64,000 bases of DNA from Diaphorobacter nitroreducens (lineage in GTDB: Bacteria > Pseudomonadota > Gammaproteobacteria > Burkholderiales > Burkholderiaceae_C): the NCBI GenBank assembly GCA_003755025.1, contig RJVL01000003.1, positions 248,001-312,000 on the forward strand, written 5' to 3'. This document shows positions 7,085 through 16,088 of this stretch, in pieces. The notes under the pieces were generated by a model that saw only the letters and a list, made by a program, of their open reading frames with translations, was not told the origin of the DNA and did not search any database. Made by a program: the position numbers and the translations under genes. Within the stretch, counting starts at the first letter, position 1; every line of letters starts with the position of its first letter.

Positions 7085-7114
7085 AAGGCTCTGTAGCGAT
7101 ACAGGGCCTTTTTT
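7085..7114 (+). terminator. Original chromosomal terminator of tRNA-Lys
   Basis: AAGGCTCTGT (7085-7094) pairs with ACAGGGCCTT (7101-7110), ten pairs with one G-T, and is followed by T-rich sequence. It stands at the distance from attR expected for the terminator of the uninterrupted tRNA-Lys gene. Confidence 0.8.
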
Positions 7115-7336
7115 ATTTTTGCTTGGCCAATTGTGAGGGTAGGGGTGCGCCAACGTTTTGCCCCCCCAATAGCTCCGTGATCAGCATGGAAGGCACCCAT
7201 GACCTGACTGCTTACCTTTGTCGCTGTGCTAGCGATGAGTGGTACAGCGTCGTACTACTCCACCGTACGAGTTTCAATCAGTCCGGGAACAATGGGCACT
7301 TCTAAAATGCCTCGACGTCCATCCACTTTTCCAGCC

Positions 7337-7483
7337 ATGAAGACTCTGCTTGCCATTGCGGTTGCTGCATTCACGCTTTCCGGTTGCGCGGTCTATCACG
7401 ACCATTACGACAACCGTGGAGTGGGTCCCAAGAGCCACCCGCACGGGTGCCCTCCCGGTCAGGCGAAAAAAGGCAACTGCTGA
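7337..7483 (+). CDS. Small lipoprotein, unknown function (48 aa)
   Basis: A short secretory lipoprotein: a hydrophobic N-terminus (MKTLLAIAVAAFTLSGC) with lipobox LSGC, then a His/Gly/Pro-rich mature part of about 30 residues ending in KKGNC. No known domain is visible. ATG 7337 gives a compact signal peptide; ATG 7306 is in frame but adds a poor N-terminus. It lies just outside the element; the 7115-7336 stretch before it shows no other gene. Confidence 0.6.
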   Translation: MKTLLAIAVAAFTLSGCAVYHDHYDNRGVGPKSHPHGCPPGQAKKGNC

Positions 7484-7724
7484 TGTGACGCCGCGCTTCG
7501 CGCCGTATCGGACTTTTTTTGGGAAAGCTCGGTGTGGCGCAAGAGAGGGCAAAAATGCAGGCCCCCGGCCCTCTGCGGCAGATTACGGCGTGCCCAGGCG
7601 CTGGTTCTGTCGGTCAGAGTGCGCCAAGTACGCCTTACGCCCCGGAATCACCGCTAAAGTGGTGGGCTAGGCTGCGCGCGCAGCGCGAGTGCTTTCCTTC
7701 CTCCCGCATCCCGGCAAAGTTCCC

Positions 7725-7877
7725 ATGACACTTCACCTCAGCATTGGCCCCCTGGTTTCCCTCATCGCAGGCATCCTGATTCTGATCATGCCCAAACTGC
7801 TCAACGTGATCGTTGCGCTGTACCTGATCGTGATGGGCATCCTCGGCCTGTTGGGTATGCACACGCTGCGTTTCTAG
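7725..7877 (+). CDS. DUF3096-type small membrane protein (50 aa)
   Basis: The sequence is almost entirely hydrophobic, with two helices (about residues 5-22 and 26-45) and motifs SLIAGILILIMPKLLN and GLLGM typical of DUF3096. It is probably an inner-membrane miniprotein of unknown role. It converges with mltD, whose stop is 6 bp away. The preceding 240 bp (7484-7724) shows no gene I can support. Confidence 0.7.
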   Translation: MTLHLSIGPLVSLIAGILILIMPKLLNVIVALYLIVMGILGLLGMHTLRF

Positions 7878-7883
7878 CCAGAC

Positions 7884-9398
7884 TTACCGTTTGCGTTTCG
7901 ACGGTGTGCCCCCCTTGCGTGCGGGCACACCGGCCTTTGCCGAGCGGACTGTCGCCCGGCTGATGGGTTGTTTCGCGCTGGTCCGCGCCAGCGAGGTCGC
8001 GGCAAGCCGCACGGGCAGGTACATCACGACCTGTTCTCCGGGCTTGAACTTGCTGGAGGTCTTCACGTCGTTCCAGTCGGCAACGTCTGCGGTGCTGACC
8101 TTGTAGCGCCGCGCGATGCTGGCTACGGAGTCGCGCTTGCCCGCGCGGACCGTGGTGCGCCGCGTCACGATTTCGGGGGTGAAGCTGACTTGGCCGTTGT
8201 CGGCCAGATGACCCGGGACGTCTGCGCGCATGGTGGCCGCGCGGGGCACCATGAGGGCCGAGCCGGCCTTGATCATCATGCGTGGTGGAATGCCATTCAC
8301 CTGACGCAAATCGTTTTCGCTCATGCCCGTGCGTTGCGCCGCGGTGGAGACGCTCATCGTGTTGGGCACCGTCCATACCGTCCAACTGGCGTATTGGCCT
8401 TCGGTGTAGGCCTCCAGATTCTTGCGGAACACCTGGGCGTTGTCCCAGGGCAGCAGGATCTGCGGCATGCCCGCCGCAAGGATCACGGGCTTGTGCAGCG
8501 ACGGGTTCAGGGCGCGGAAATCCTCGAGGCGTACGCCGGCGAGACTGGCTACCAGGGTGACGTCCATGTCGCGCGTGATCTCCACGCTCTGAAAGTACGG
8601 GTGGTTCTCGATCAACGGCAGCTCGGTGCTGAACTTGTCGGGATTGGCCACGATGTTCTTCACGGCCTGCAGCTTGGGCACGTACATGCGGGTTTCGGCA
8701 GGCATCGTCAACTCGGTGTAGCGCGTGCCCAGACCCTGTTTCTCGTTGCGAGCGATCGCGCGGGCCACGCTGCCTTCCCCCCAGTTGTAGGCGGCCAGGG
8801 CCAGATGCCAGTCGCCGAACATGCCGTAGAGCTTCTGCAGGTAGTCCAGTGCCGCGCGCGTGGACGCCAGCACATCGCGCCGGTCGTCGCGGAAGGCGTT
8901 CTGCTTCAAGTCGAAATAGGTTCCCGTGGCCGGCATGAACTGCCACATGCCCGCGGCCTTGGCGCTGGACACTGCCTGGGGGTTGAAGGCGCTCTCGATG
9001 TAGGGCAGCAGCGCCAGTTCTGTGGGCATGCCCCGGCGTTCCAGCTCTTCGACGATATGGAACAGGTACTTGCTGGAGCGCTCGGTCATGCGCTGCATGT
9101 AGTCGGGGCGCGTGGCATACCACTGTTCCCGGTCGCGTACCAGATCGGTGTCCAGGTCGGGCATGGAAAAGCCGCGCCGGATGCGGTCCCACAGATCGGC
9201 TGGCGCGCTGACGCCAGCCACTGTGTGGCCGCTGGCGGCGCTCGCCGTGATGGGCTGCAATGGTCCCGACGGATACAGCGGCGTATGGCTGGCAGTAGTG
9301 GGGTCGGTGGTGGATGCGGCGTTGTCCGTAGGGGCAGTGGTCGCGCAACCGGTCAACCACAGCAGGCTTGCCAGCCCCAGGATGTGCAGAAGTCTCAT
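7884..9398 (-). CDS. mltD: Membrane-bound lytic murein transglycosylase D
   Basis: This outer-membrane lipoprotein cleaves peptidoglycan glycan strands to 1,6-anhydro products. Lipobox LTGC is at about residue 18. The SLT (GEWL-fold) domain follows, with catalytic Glu in LLPYIESAFNP and motifs AAGMWQFMPATG and ALAAYNWGEGSV. Two LysM-like repeats lie near the C-terminus (TAAQRTGMSENDLRQVNGI; DSVASIARRYKVSTADVADWN), and the tail is basic. ATG 9398 overlaps the gloB stop as ATGA; ATG 9416 is an in-frame alternative. Length is 504 aa. Confidence 0.92.
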   Translation of the reverse strand: MRLLHILGLASLLWLTGCATTAPTDNAASTTDPTTASHTPLYPSGPLQPITASAASGHTVAGVSAPADLWDRIRRGFSMPDLDTDLVRDREQWYATRPDYMQRMTERSSKYLFHIVEELERRGMPTELALLPYIESAFNPQAVSSAKAAGMWQFMPATGTYFDLKQNAFRDDRRDVLASTRAALDYLQKLYGMFGDWHLALAAYNWGEGSVARAIARNEKQGLGTRYTELTMPAETRMYVPKLQAVKNIVANPDKFSTELPLIENHPYFQSVEITRDMDVTLVASLAGVRLEDFRALNPSLHKPVILAAGMPQILLPWDNAQVFRKNLEAYTEGQYASWTVWTVPNTMSVSTAAQRTGMSENDLRQVNGIPPRMMIKAGSALMVPRAATMRADVPGHLADNGQVSFTPEIVTRRTTVRAGKRDSVASIARRYKVSTADVADWNDVKTSSKFKPGEQVVMYLPVRLAATSLARTSAKQPISRATVRSAKAGVPARKGGTPSKRKR

Positions 9399-10174
9399 CG
9401 AAATTCGTTTTTCCATTGGCGCAGCGCGGCCAGTACGGCTGCGGGTTCGCGCGGGTCTATGAGGGCGTCGAAGCCGTGGGCGGCTTGGGCTACCGTAGCA
9501 ACGCGCGTGCGCAGAAAAGGGTTGATGTCGCGCTCGATGGCAATGCGCGACGGCAGTGTGGGCTGATCCGCGCGGCGCCGGGACTCGCATTCGGTGATGT
9601 ACTGGAGTAGCGCAGCGTTATGGGGTTCCACCGCGCGGGCGAACTTCAGGTTGGACAGCGTGTATTCATGGGCGCAGCATACGCGGGTGTTGCCGGGCAA
9701 TGCGGCCAGCGTATCCAGCGAGGCCTGCATTTGCGTGGGCGTGCCTTCGAACAAGCGCCCGCATCCACCCGAGAACAGCGTATCCCCGCACAACAGCAGG
9801 GGCTCGCCTTCCATGTCCGCACAGTAGTAGGCGATATGCCCCGCCGTATGCCCCGGCACGTCCAGCACGGAAAACGTGAGGCCCAGCGCCTGCAGAGTGT
9901 CGCCGCCCGACAGGCGGATGAGGGGCTCGGGCATGGGCTCCGTGGCAGGGCCATACACGGTTGCGCCCGTGGCTTCGCGCAGGGCGTTCACCCCGCCCAC
10001 GTGGTCGCCATGGTGGTGCGTGACTAGAATCGCTTCCAATGGCAGCCCCATGCTGCGCAGCGCCTGCAACACGGGTTCTGCATCGCCGGGATCCACAACG
10101 ACCGCACGCTGCGCGTCGTACATCATCCAGATGTAGTTGTCGGCGAAGGCGGGCAATGGCAGCAAGTTCTTCAT
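9395..10174 (-). CDS. gloB: Hydroxyacylglutathione hydrolase (glyoxalase II)
   Basis: This metallo-beta-lactamase-fold enzyme hydrolyses S-lactoylglutathione to D-lactate and glutathione, the second step of methylglyoxal detoxification. The metal motif THHHGDH lies at about residues 52-58, with further ligands in PGHTAGHI and GDTLFSGGCGR. Length is 259 aa, normal. Its ATG shares a CATG with the ATG of the divergent methyltransferase gene, and its stop overlaps the mltD start. Confidence 0.94.
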   Translation of the reverse strand: MKNLLPLPAFADNYIWMMYDAQRAVVVDPGDAEPVLQALRSMGLPLEAILVTHHHGDHVGGVNALREATGATVYGPATEPMPEPLIRLSGGDTLQALGLTFSVLDVPGHTAGHIAYYCADMEGEPLLLCGDTLFSGGCGRLFEGTPTQMQASLDTLAALPGNTRVCCAHEYTLSNLKFARAVEPHNAALLQYITECESRRRADQPTLPSRIAIERDINPFLRTRVATVAQAAHGFDALIDPREPAAVLAALRQWKNEFR

Positions 10175-10952
10175 GACCGGCGAAATTATAGGTTTGCACC
10201 ACTGGTTCGATACTGCCCCTGGCCGCTACCTGCTGGCCTGGGAGCAGGAGCGTTACGACGAGCTGGTGGCGGACATCTTCGGCTACCACGCGCTGCAGCT
10301 GGGCATGCCGGGCCTGCAGGCATTGCGCAGCAACCGCATGCCGCACCGCTGGCTGGCCGTGATGCCGCCGGAGTTGCTGCTAGAGCGTAGCGATGCTCAG
10401 GAGCCACCGGCGCTGCTGGCGGATGCGGTCGCGCTTCCGTTTGCCGAGGCCAGCCTGGACCTGCTGGCGCTGCCCCACACCCTGGAGCTGAGCGTGGACC
10501 CGCACACGGCGCTGCGCGAGGTGCACCGCGTGCTGGTGCCGGAGGGCAAGGTGGTCATCAGTGGACTCAACCCGCTCAGTCTGTGGGGGTTACGGCAGCG
10601 GCGATCGCGCCTGTACCAGCGCTGTGGCGCAGGGGGGCGGCTGTTCCTGCCGGACGTGGGGGAGTTCATTTCACCCGGGCGCCTGCGCGACTGGCTGCGC
10701 CTGCTTGGCTTTGAGCTGGAATCCATGAGCTTCGGCTGCTACCGGCCCGCCGTGGCCGGCGACCGCTGGCTGCAGCGCTACGGCTGGATGGACGCGCTGG
10801 GTGCGCGCTGGTGGCCGATCTTCGGGGCCGCGTATGTGATCGTCGCCGTCAAGCGCGTGCAGGGCATGCGCCTGCTGGAGCCTTCGTGGCGCAAGGCGCC
10901 GCAGGCGGCTGCCGCGCAGGTGCAGGTAGCGCGGCGCCATGGCCCGGGCTGA
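10173..10952 (+). CDS. Class I SAM-dependent methyltransferase family protein
   Basis: A 259-aa protein of the methyltransferase type found between gloB and rnhA in many proteobacteria. The N-terminus ([18 protein letters not shown]) is family-typical. The methyltransferase_11 region carries [20 protein letters not shown] and a [19 protein letters not shown] post-motif, but the classical glycine-rich SAM loop is poorly conserved. Substrate is unknown. ATG 10173 overlaps the start codon of gloB on the other strand, so each gene's leader lies in the other's coding region. Confidence 0.8.
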   Translation: MTGEIIGLHHWFDTAPGRYLLAWEQERYDELVADIFGYHALQLGMPGLQALRSNRMPHRWLAVMPPELLLERSDAQEPPALLADAVALPFAEASLDLLALPHTLELSVDPHTALREVHRVLVPEGKVVISGLNPLSLWGLRQRRSRLYQRCGAGGRLFLPDVGEFISPGRLRDWLRLLGFELESMSFGCYRPAVAGDRWLQRYGWMDALGARWWPIFGAAYVIVAVKRVQGMRLLEPSWRKAPQAAAAQVQVARRHGPG

Positions 10953-10990
10953 GGCGACGGGCCATTTTCTTTATTTCTGGGAGCTATTTT

Positions 10991-11437
10991 TTGAATCAGG
11001 TGGTGATCTATACCGACGGTGCGTGCAAGGGCAATCCGGGCCCCGGCGGTTGGGGGGCAGTGCTACGTTCAGGCACGCTGGAGAAAGAGCTGTTCGGTGG
11101 CGAACTGGGAACGACCAACAACCGCATGGAACTGATGGCCGTGATCCAGGCGCTGGGCGCGCTCAAGCGCCCCTGCCAGGTGGCGTTGTACCTGGACAGC
11201 CAGTACGTCCGCCAGGGCATCACCGAGTGGATCCACGGCTGGAAGAAAAAGGGCTGGCGCACGGCGGCCGGCCAGCCGGTGAAGAACGTGGAGCTGTGGC
11301 AGCGCCTAGACGAGCTGGCCCATCAAGCGGGCCACCGCATCGAATGGCACTGGGTGCGCGGCCATGCAGGCGACCCCGGCAACGAGCGCGCTGACATGCT
11401 GGCCAACAAGGGTGTGGAGCAGGCGCTGGGCCGCTGA
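10991..11437 (+). CDS. rnhA: Ribonuclease HI
   Basis: RNase HI degrades the RNA strand of RNA-DNA hybrids. Catalytic acidic residues are visible in [16 protein letters not shown] (Asp), NNRMELMAV (Glu), LYLDSQYV (Asp) and [10 protein letters not shown] (Asp), with the KK/W handle region [12 protein letters not shown]. The start is TTG 10991, giving [15 protein letters not shown] lies about 8 nt upstream, whereas no ATG is available. Length is 148 aa. The leader contains a GGAGCTATTTTTTGA stretch that resembles the dispersed repeat of this genome. Confidence 0.95.
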   Translation: MNQVVIYTDGACKGNPGPGGWGAVLRSGTLEKELFGGELGTTNNRMELMAVIQALGALKRPCQVALYLDSQYVRQGITEWIHGWKKKGWRTAAGQPVKNVELWQRLDELAHQAGHRIEWHWVRGHAGDPGNERADMLANKGVEQALGR

Positions 11438-11463
11438 GACCGGGTTCCGGGCCTTGCGGGTGA

Positions 11464-11799
11464 TCAGCCGGTGGTGGCGGTGATGCCCTGCACCGCTTCA
11501 TGGATGCTCTGAGCCGTCTGCGGGCGCACCAGCCGTGCCGTTTCGCGCCCGTCGCGCAGGAACACGAGCGTGGGCCAGAGTTTCACGCCAAAACTGCGGC
11601 CCAGGCGCTGGCCGGGGCCGTCCTCCACCTTGACGTGGCGCACATCGTCCCGGTCTTCGAGGGCCTGCTCGATGAGCGGCTGGGCGCGCTGGCAGTGGCC
11701 GCACCAGGGCGTACCGAACTCCAGCACGGTGGGGCCCAGCCACTGGTCCACCGTTTCACGCGAAGGCGGCTGAGCGAGATGGGTGGCGGCAAACGGCAT
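11464..11799 (-). CDS. Thioredoxin-like protein (CGHC)
   Basis: A 111-aa thioredoxin-fold protein with the redox motif WCGHC (about residues 32-36) and the cis-Pro segment WPTLVFL. CGHC is the active site of disulfide isomerases rather than classical thioredoxin (CGPC), which suggests a different redox potential. There is no signal peptide, so it is probably cytoplasmic. It is convergent with rnhA. The partner is unknown. Confidence 0.85.
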   Translation of the reverse strand: MPFAATHLAQPPSRETVDQWLGPTVLEFGTPWCGHCQRAQPLIEQALEDRDDVRHVKVEDGPGQRLGRSFGVKLWPTLVFLRDGRETARLVRPQTAQSIHEAVQGITATTG

Positions 11800-11881
11800 G
11801 GCGGCTCCTGCAAGGATGGCGATGGGGGCAGGGTAGGGCTGCGGCGCACGCGGCCAAGCCGGCCGCCGCTGCGCGGGCGTG

Positions 11882-13240
11882 TCAGATCACGCCGTCAAAC
11901 ATCATCACATCGACCATGTCGCCAGGTGCCACGTTGCCCTGGCCGTGGTGCAGCACGATGAGGCCGTTGGCTTGCACCATGGAACTGAGCACCCCTGAGC
12001 CCTGGTTGCCCGTGGTGCGCACCTGCAGCGTGCCGTCCGCGGCCGTGGTGACCAGGCCGCGCTGGTATTCGGTGCGGCCGGGTTTCTTGCGCATGGCCTC
12101 GGTGCTGACGGCGCGCAGCAGCGGCGGTGCGCCGCGCGTGCAGCCCATCATGCGCAGCAGCGCGGGGCGGACGAAAGCCAGGAAGGTGACCATCACCGCC
12201 ACAGGATTGCCTGGCAGCCCGAACAGCACGCTGCTGCCGTTTGCACTCTGAATGCTTCCATTTTGATAGCTGTTAACTCTTGATGGAAGCGCGTTAGGAT
12301 CGGATTTGGCTTGTAATTCGGGCCGAATGCGGCCCACCGCCATTGGCCGGCCCGGGCGCATGGCGATGCGCCAGAACGCCACGTCGCCCAGCTGCTTCAT
12401 CATGGTGCGCGTGTGGTCGGCCTCGCCCACGCTCACACCGCCGCTGGTAATGATGGCGTCGGCTTCGGTGGCCGCACGGCGGAAGGCGGCTTCCAGCAGT
12501 GTGGGCTCGTCGCGCACCACACCCAGGTCGATCACCTGGACGCCCAGACGTGTCAGCAGGCCAAAGACCGTGTAGCGGTTGCTGTCGTACACCGCGCCCT
12601 CGCGCGGTGGCTCGCCCAGGCTGAGGATCTCGTCGCCCGTGGAGAAATAGGCCACGCGCACCCGGCGGTACACCGTCACCGTTTTTAGGCCCAAACTGGC
12701 CACCAGGCCAATAGCAGCAGGCGCTAGCAGCTCTCCTTTTGCTAGCGCTACGCGGCCTTGCATGAGGTCTTCCCCCAGCAGGCGGCGGTTGTCGCCCCGG
12801 CGCAGCACGTCGGGTGCGATGCGGATGTGGCCGTCGGGCTCGGCAGTGGTGAACTCCTGCGGCACCACGGTGTCCAGCCCTGCCGGCATGATGGCGCCGG
12901 TCATGATCTTCACGCACTCGCCAGCGGCCACGGTGCCGGTCCAGGCGGCGCCGGCAAAGGCTGTGGAGCCGACCGGGCGCAGCACCAGCGGTTGGCCGGG
13001 CTGCAGTTGGGCGCCGTCGAAGGCGTAGCCGTCCATGGCCGAATTGTCGTGCGGCGGCACGCTGACGGGCGAGACCACGTCCCGCGCAAGCACGCGGCCC
13101 AGGGCGTCGAAGATGCCGACTTCTTCGGTGCTGGTGACGGGCGCGACCAGGCGCTCCAGGAAGGTGTTCACATCGGCGGCACGCAGCGCCTGCGGGTCGT
13201 AGCCCTGCAACTCGGCGGCGATCTGGTCAATGGTTTTCAT
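11882..13240 (-). CDS. moeA: Molybdopterin molybdenumtransferase MoeA
   Basis: MoeA inserts molybdenum into adenylylated molybdopterin. Visible landmarks are SVPPHDNSAMDGYAF near residue 60, VKIMTGAIMPAG, the MoCF-binding core IITSGGVSVGEADHT and VLFGLPGNPVAVMVTF. Two short insertions relative to the family are made from the dispersed repeat of this genome: one at 12253-12294 (residues near NSYQNGSIQS) and a degenerate one near 12705-12750. The frame stays open through both. It clusters with mobA and moaA. Length is 452 aa. Confidence 0.94.
   Translation of the reverse strand: MKTIDQIAAELQGYDPQALRAADVNTFLERLVAPVTSTEEVGIFDALGRVLARDVVSPVSVPPHDNSAMDGYAFDGAQLQPGQPLVLRPVGSTAFAGAAWTGTVAAGECVKIMTGAIMPAGLDTVVPQEFTTAEPDGHIRIAPDVLRRGDNRRLLGEDLMQGRVALAKGELLAPAAIGLVASLGLKTVTVYRRVRVAYFSTGDEILSLGEPPREGAVYDSNRYTVFGLLTRLGVQVIDLGVVRDEPTLLEAAFRRAATEADAIITSGGVSVGEADHTRTMMKQLGDVAFWRIAMRPGRPMAVGRIRPELQAKSDPNALPSRVNSYQNGSIQSANGSSVLFGLPGNPVAVMVTFLAFVRPALLRMMGCTRGAPPLLRAVSTEAMRKKPGRTEYQRGLVTTAADGTLQVRTTGNQGSGVLSSMVQANGLIVLHHGQGNVAPGDMVDVMMFDGVI
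12253..12294 (-). repeat. Dispersed palindromic repeat inside moeA
   Basis: On the minus strand the copy contains AACAGCTATCAAAATGG preceded by a CGCTTCCATCAAG arm. It adds polar residues just before the conserved LFGLPGNP motif of MoeA without breaking the frame. Confidence 0.55.
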
Positions 13241-13266
13241 GCGGTATGGGCAAGGAGGGTTGCAGC

Positions 13267-13902
13267 TCAGCGGTGGCCCAGGCCTTCCAGGGCGTGCAGC
13301 TCGGCCAGGGTGTTGGCGTTGTAGAAAGCATGCGGGTCGTCGCCCGGCTGGTCGAACGGAACCACGGCGCAGGCGTGCTGTTCGGTCCAGCGGTCGATCT
13401 TGCGCCCGCCGCCCTGCGTGAAGCGCACCAGGCTCTCCAGCAGCGTCACGCGCAGCAGGCAAAACACCGGCTGGGTGCGCACGCGCACGGTGCCATCGCG
13501 CTCGTCGGCCTCGGGTGCCGCTGCCATGGCAATGTCGGCGCCCTCGCGCATGGCGGCCTGGGCCAGGCGTGCGGCAAGGTCTGGCGGGAACAGCGGTGTG
13601 TCGCAGGGCACGGTGAGCAGCCAAGGGGCCTCGCAGCGCTCCAGCCCTGTGAGAAAGCCCGCCAGCGGGCCTGCGTAGTCGGCAAGGCCATCAGGCCACA
13701 CCGGCACTCCGAATGATTCATAGGCCGCCAGGTTGCGGTTGGCGTTGATCATCACGTCGCCCACCTGCGGCTGCAGCCGCATCAGCGTGTGCAGCGCCAG
13801 CGGCAAGCCGCGGAAGTTCTGCAGGCCTTTGTCCACCCCGCCCATGCGGGAGCCGCGGCCGCCGGCGAGGATGAGGCCTGTGATGTCGTGGGTGTCGATC
13901 AT
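13267..13902 (-). CDS. mobA: Molybdenum cofactor guanylyltransferase MobA
   Basis: MobA transfers GMP from GTP to molybdenum-molybdopterin to form the guanine dinucleotide cofactor used by DMSO-reductase family enzymes such as nitrate reductase. The nucleotide-binding motif [18 protein letters not shown] is near the N-terminus (11-28), followed by PLAGFLTGL and [11 protein letters not shown]. Length is 211 aa. It lies 26 bp upstream of moeA and 60 bp downstream of moaA on the same strand, probably one transcript. Confidence 0.93.
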   Translation of the reverse strand: MIDTHDITGLILAGGRGSRMGGVDKGLQNFRGLPLALHTLMRLQPQVGDVMINANRNLAAYESFGVPVWPDGLADYAGPLAGFLTGLERCEAPWLLTVPCDTPLFPPDLAARLAQAAMREGADIAMAAAPEADERDGTVRVRTQPVFCLLRVTLLESLVRFTQGGGRKIDRWTEQHACAVVPFDQPGDDPHAFYNANTLAELHALEGLGHR

Positions 13903-13962
13903 GGGAAAGAAGAAGGGTGGTGAACGGCGCGCCGGGGCAGGTCCCTGCGGCGCGGCGGCGGG

Positions 13963-15099
13963 TCAGCCGCCGATGTAGCTCATCTCGATGCGCCGCTGGC
14001 CGCTGCCCGTCTCGGGTGGCAGGCTGGCACGCAGCTCGGAATAGCGGTCGCCGCGCCCCTGCCAGATGTGGGCGATGGCGGCGCTGATCTGCACGTCGCT
14101 GGCATTGCCGCGCAGCAGGCTGCGCAGGTCCCAGCCTTGCGAGGCAAACAGGCACAGGTACAGCCGGCCCTCCATGGACAGGCGCGCGCGGTTGCAGTCG
14201 CCGCAGAAGGCCTGCGTGACGCTGCTGATCACGCCCACTTCGCCCAAGCGCGGGTCGTGGCGACCGTCGGGGCCGGCGTAGCCCCAGCGCTTGGCGGTCT
14301 CGCCGGCGGACTGCGCGGCCAGCGGCACCAGCGGCAGCTCGGCCTGCAGCCGCGCGATGACTTGGGCGGAGGGCAGCACCTCATCCATGCGCCAGCCATT
14401 GGTGGCGCCCACGTCCATGTATTCGATGAAGCGCAGCGTGATGCCGGTGCCGCGAAAGTGGCGCGCCATCGCCGGGATCTCGTGGTCGTTGGTGCCGCGC
14501 TTGACCACCATGTTGACCTTGATGTGCTCCAGGCCCGCCGCCTGCGCGGCCTCGATACCGGCGAGCACGTCGGCCACCGGAAAGTCCACGTCGTTCATGC
14601 GGCGGAACACGTCGTCCTGCAGGCTGTCCAGGCTCACGGTGACGCGCCGCAGGCCCGCGGCCTTGAGGGCGCGCGCCTTGCGCGCCAGCAGAGATCCATT
14701 GGTGGTCAGCGTGAGGTCGGGCACGCGGCCCTCCAGCGTGCGCAGTTCCGCCAACTGGGCAACCAGGTTCTCCAGGTCCTTGCGCAGCAGCGGCTCGCCG
14801 CCGGTGAGGCGGATCTTGCGCACGCCATGCGCCATGAACAGGCGCGCCAGCCGCGTGATCTCTTCAAAGCTCAGCAGGTCGCTGTGCGGCAGGTAGCGGT
14901 AGTGCTTGTCGAACACTTCCTTGGGCATGCAGTAGCCGCAGCGGAAGTTGCAGCGGTCCGTCACGCTGATGCGCAGGTCGCGCAAGGGACGGGAGAGCGT
15001 GTCCTGCAGCAGTCCGGTAGCGGGTGCCGCGGCCAGGAGCGCAGGGGGCTGCAGCACCTTGCTGCGCTGATCCACGAGGGGAATGACACGTTCAGCCAT
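13963..15099 (-). CDS. moaA: GTP 3',8-cyclase MoaA (radical SAM)
   Basis: MoaA carries out the first step of molybdopterin synthesis, converting GTP to 3',8-cyclo-GTP. The radical-SAM cluster motif CNFRCGYC (CxxxCxxC) is near residue 50, then LTGGEPLLR and LTTNGSLL. The C-terminal second cluster is [20 protein letters not shown], and the chain ends in the functional GG. ATG 15099 is chosen because upstream sequence lacks MoaA features. A consensus FNR box lies 53-66 bp upstream, which suggests anaerobic induction. Confidence 0.95.
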   Translation of the reverse strand: MAERVIPLVDQRSKVLQPPALLAAAPATGLLQDTLSRPLRDLRISVTDRCNFRCGYCMPKEVFDKHYRYLPHSDLLSFEEITRLARLFMAHGVRKIRLTGGEPLLRKDLENLVAQLAELRTLEGRVPDLTLTTNGSLLARKARALKAAGLRRVTVSLDSLQDDVFRRMNDVDFPVADVLAGIEAAQAAGLEHIKVNMVVKRGTNDHEIPAMARHFRGTGITLRFIEYMDVGATNGWRMDEVLPSAQVIARLQAELPLVPLAAQSAGETAKRWGYAGPDGRHDPRLGEVGVISSVTQAFCGDCNRARLSMEGRLYLCLFASQGWDLRSLLRGNASDVQISAAIAHIWQGRGDRYSELRASLPPETGSGQRRIEMSYIGG

Positions 15100-15151
15100 G
15101 GCGAAATTGTGCCCCATCGGCGTCGTAGGGGTATGGCGGCTGCCCGCTAAA

Positions 15152-15165
15152 TTGATGTTGATCAA
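15152..15165. promoter_or_regulatory. FNR/ANR-type box between moaA and the nitrate-sensor-like gene
   Basis: TTGAT-GTTG-ATCAA is a perfect palindrome of the FNR consensus TTGAT-N4-ATCAA. It lies in the 146-bp divergent region, 53 bp from the moaA start and 81 bp from the other start, so it could activate either gene under low oxygen. Confidence 0.7.
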
Positions 15166-15245
15166 TCTGCTGTCACGGCAGCGACATGAGGTGCCTTTGA
15201 CCAGTGTCATAGGGGGCGCGGGAGGGCGATTTGAGAATACGGCGC

Positions 15246-16088
15246 ATGCAGAACCAACGCCCAGTCCCCACCCCTCCCTCCGTCGCCGCCTGCCGGCGCG
15301 GCCGCCGCACCGCTGTGCGCGCGCTGGCCACCGTGTTGCTGGTGCCGGCCCTGCCGCTGTCGGCCCAGGCGCGCATGGCCCTGGCCACGGCCATCAACCG
15401 CACGGCGCGCTTTCGGGCGCTGTCCCAGCGCACCGCCAAGGTCTACGGCCAGCTGTACCTGAACGTGGGTGCCGCGCGCGCCCGCGATGCGCTGGAACAC
15501 ACCCGCCGGCAGGTGCATTCCGGCTTCGAGGACATGGACCGCCAGAGCTGGCCGCCCGAGGTGGCGCGGCTGCTGGCGGACGTGCGCCGCAACGCGGACC
15601 GCCTGGACGCGCTCACGGCCCAGGCGCCGACGAAGGAGGGCTTTCAGGCCGTGTCGGCCCAGGCCGACCAAATGCTGGCTGCTGCCAACACCACCACCGA
15701 GGCCCTCGAGCGGCTGGCCCAGGCGCCCACGGCACGCCTGGTCAACACCGCCGGGCGCCAGCGCATGCTGTCGCAGCGCCTGGCCAAGAACTATGAGCTG
15801 TTGGCCGCCGGCCTTGACAGCCGCACGGTGCGCGAGCAGATGACGGGCGACGCCGATGAGTTCCAGCGTGCCCTCGCGCAGTTGAACAAGGCTCCCATCT
15901 CCACCCTGGCCATCCGCTCGGCACTGGAACTGGGCCAGGCGCAGTGGGTGTTTTTCGAGGCCGCCCTCAAGCGCCAGCCAGACCCGCGCGGCCTGGAAAA
16001 CGTGGCCACCACCAGCGAGCGCCTGCTGGAGGTTACGGACAGCTTGACTTCGCTGTACGAGGTGGCCCTGCAGGACGTGCTGGGCTGA
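15246..16088 (+). CDS. Periplasmic PilJ/NarX N-terminal-domain protein
   Basis: A 280-aa exported protein with two copies of the four-helix sensor module known from the N-terminus of PilJ and NarX/NarQ. Signal peptide is about residues 1-42 ([16 protein letters not shown]). The P-box-like motifs are [15 protein letters not shown] and [16 protein letters not shown]. There is no kinase or methyl-accepting domain, so it is a stand-alone sensor or binding protein. Neighbouring molybdenum cofactor genes and the FNR box suggest a nitrate-related role; this is inference. Confidence 0.75.
   Translation: MQNQRPVPTPPSVAACRRGRRTAVRALATVLLVPALPLSAQARMALATAINRTARFRALSQRTAKVYGQLYLNVGAARARDALEHTRRQVHSGFEDMDRQSWPPEVARLLADVRRNADRLDALTAQAPTKEGFQAVSAQADQMLAAANTTTEALERLAQAPTARLVNTAGRQRMLSQRLAKNYELLAAGLDSRTVREQMTGDADEFQRALAQLNKAPISTLAIRSALELGQAQWVFFEAALKRQPDPRGLENVATTSERLLEVTDSLTSLYEVALQDVLG

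Noticed and set aside
6603-7085. A longer version of the 103-aa gene starting in the chromosome beyond attR.
   Set aside because: The extra part is antisense tRNA and chromosomal flank and would not exist in the circular form; ATG 6914 is supported by the ATGA junction.
6592-7182. The 12-mer AGCTCCGTGATC occurs at 6592-6603 and 7171-7182.
   Set aside because: One copy lies outside the element and there is no further extension; probably chance.
7801-9566. Long open frames of about 520-530 codons opposite or out of frame with mltD.
   Set aside because: They have high-GC shadow composition and no domain; the MltD frame has all catalytic motifs.
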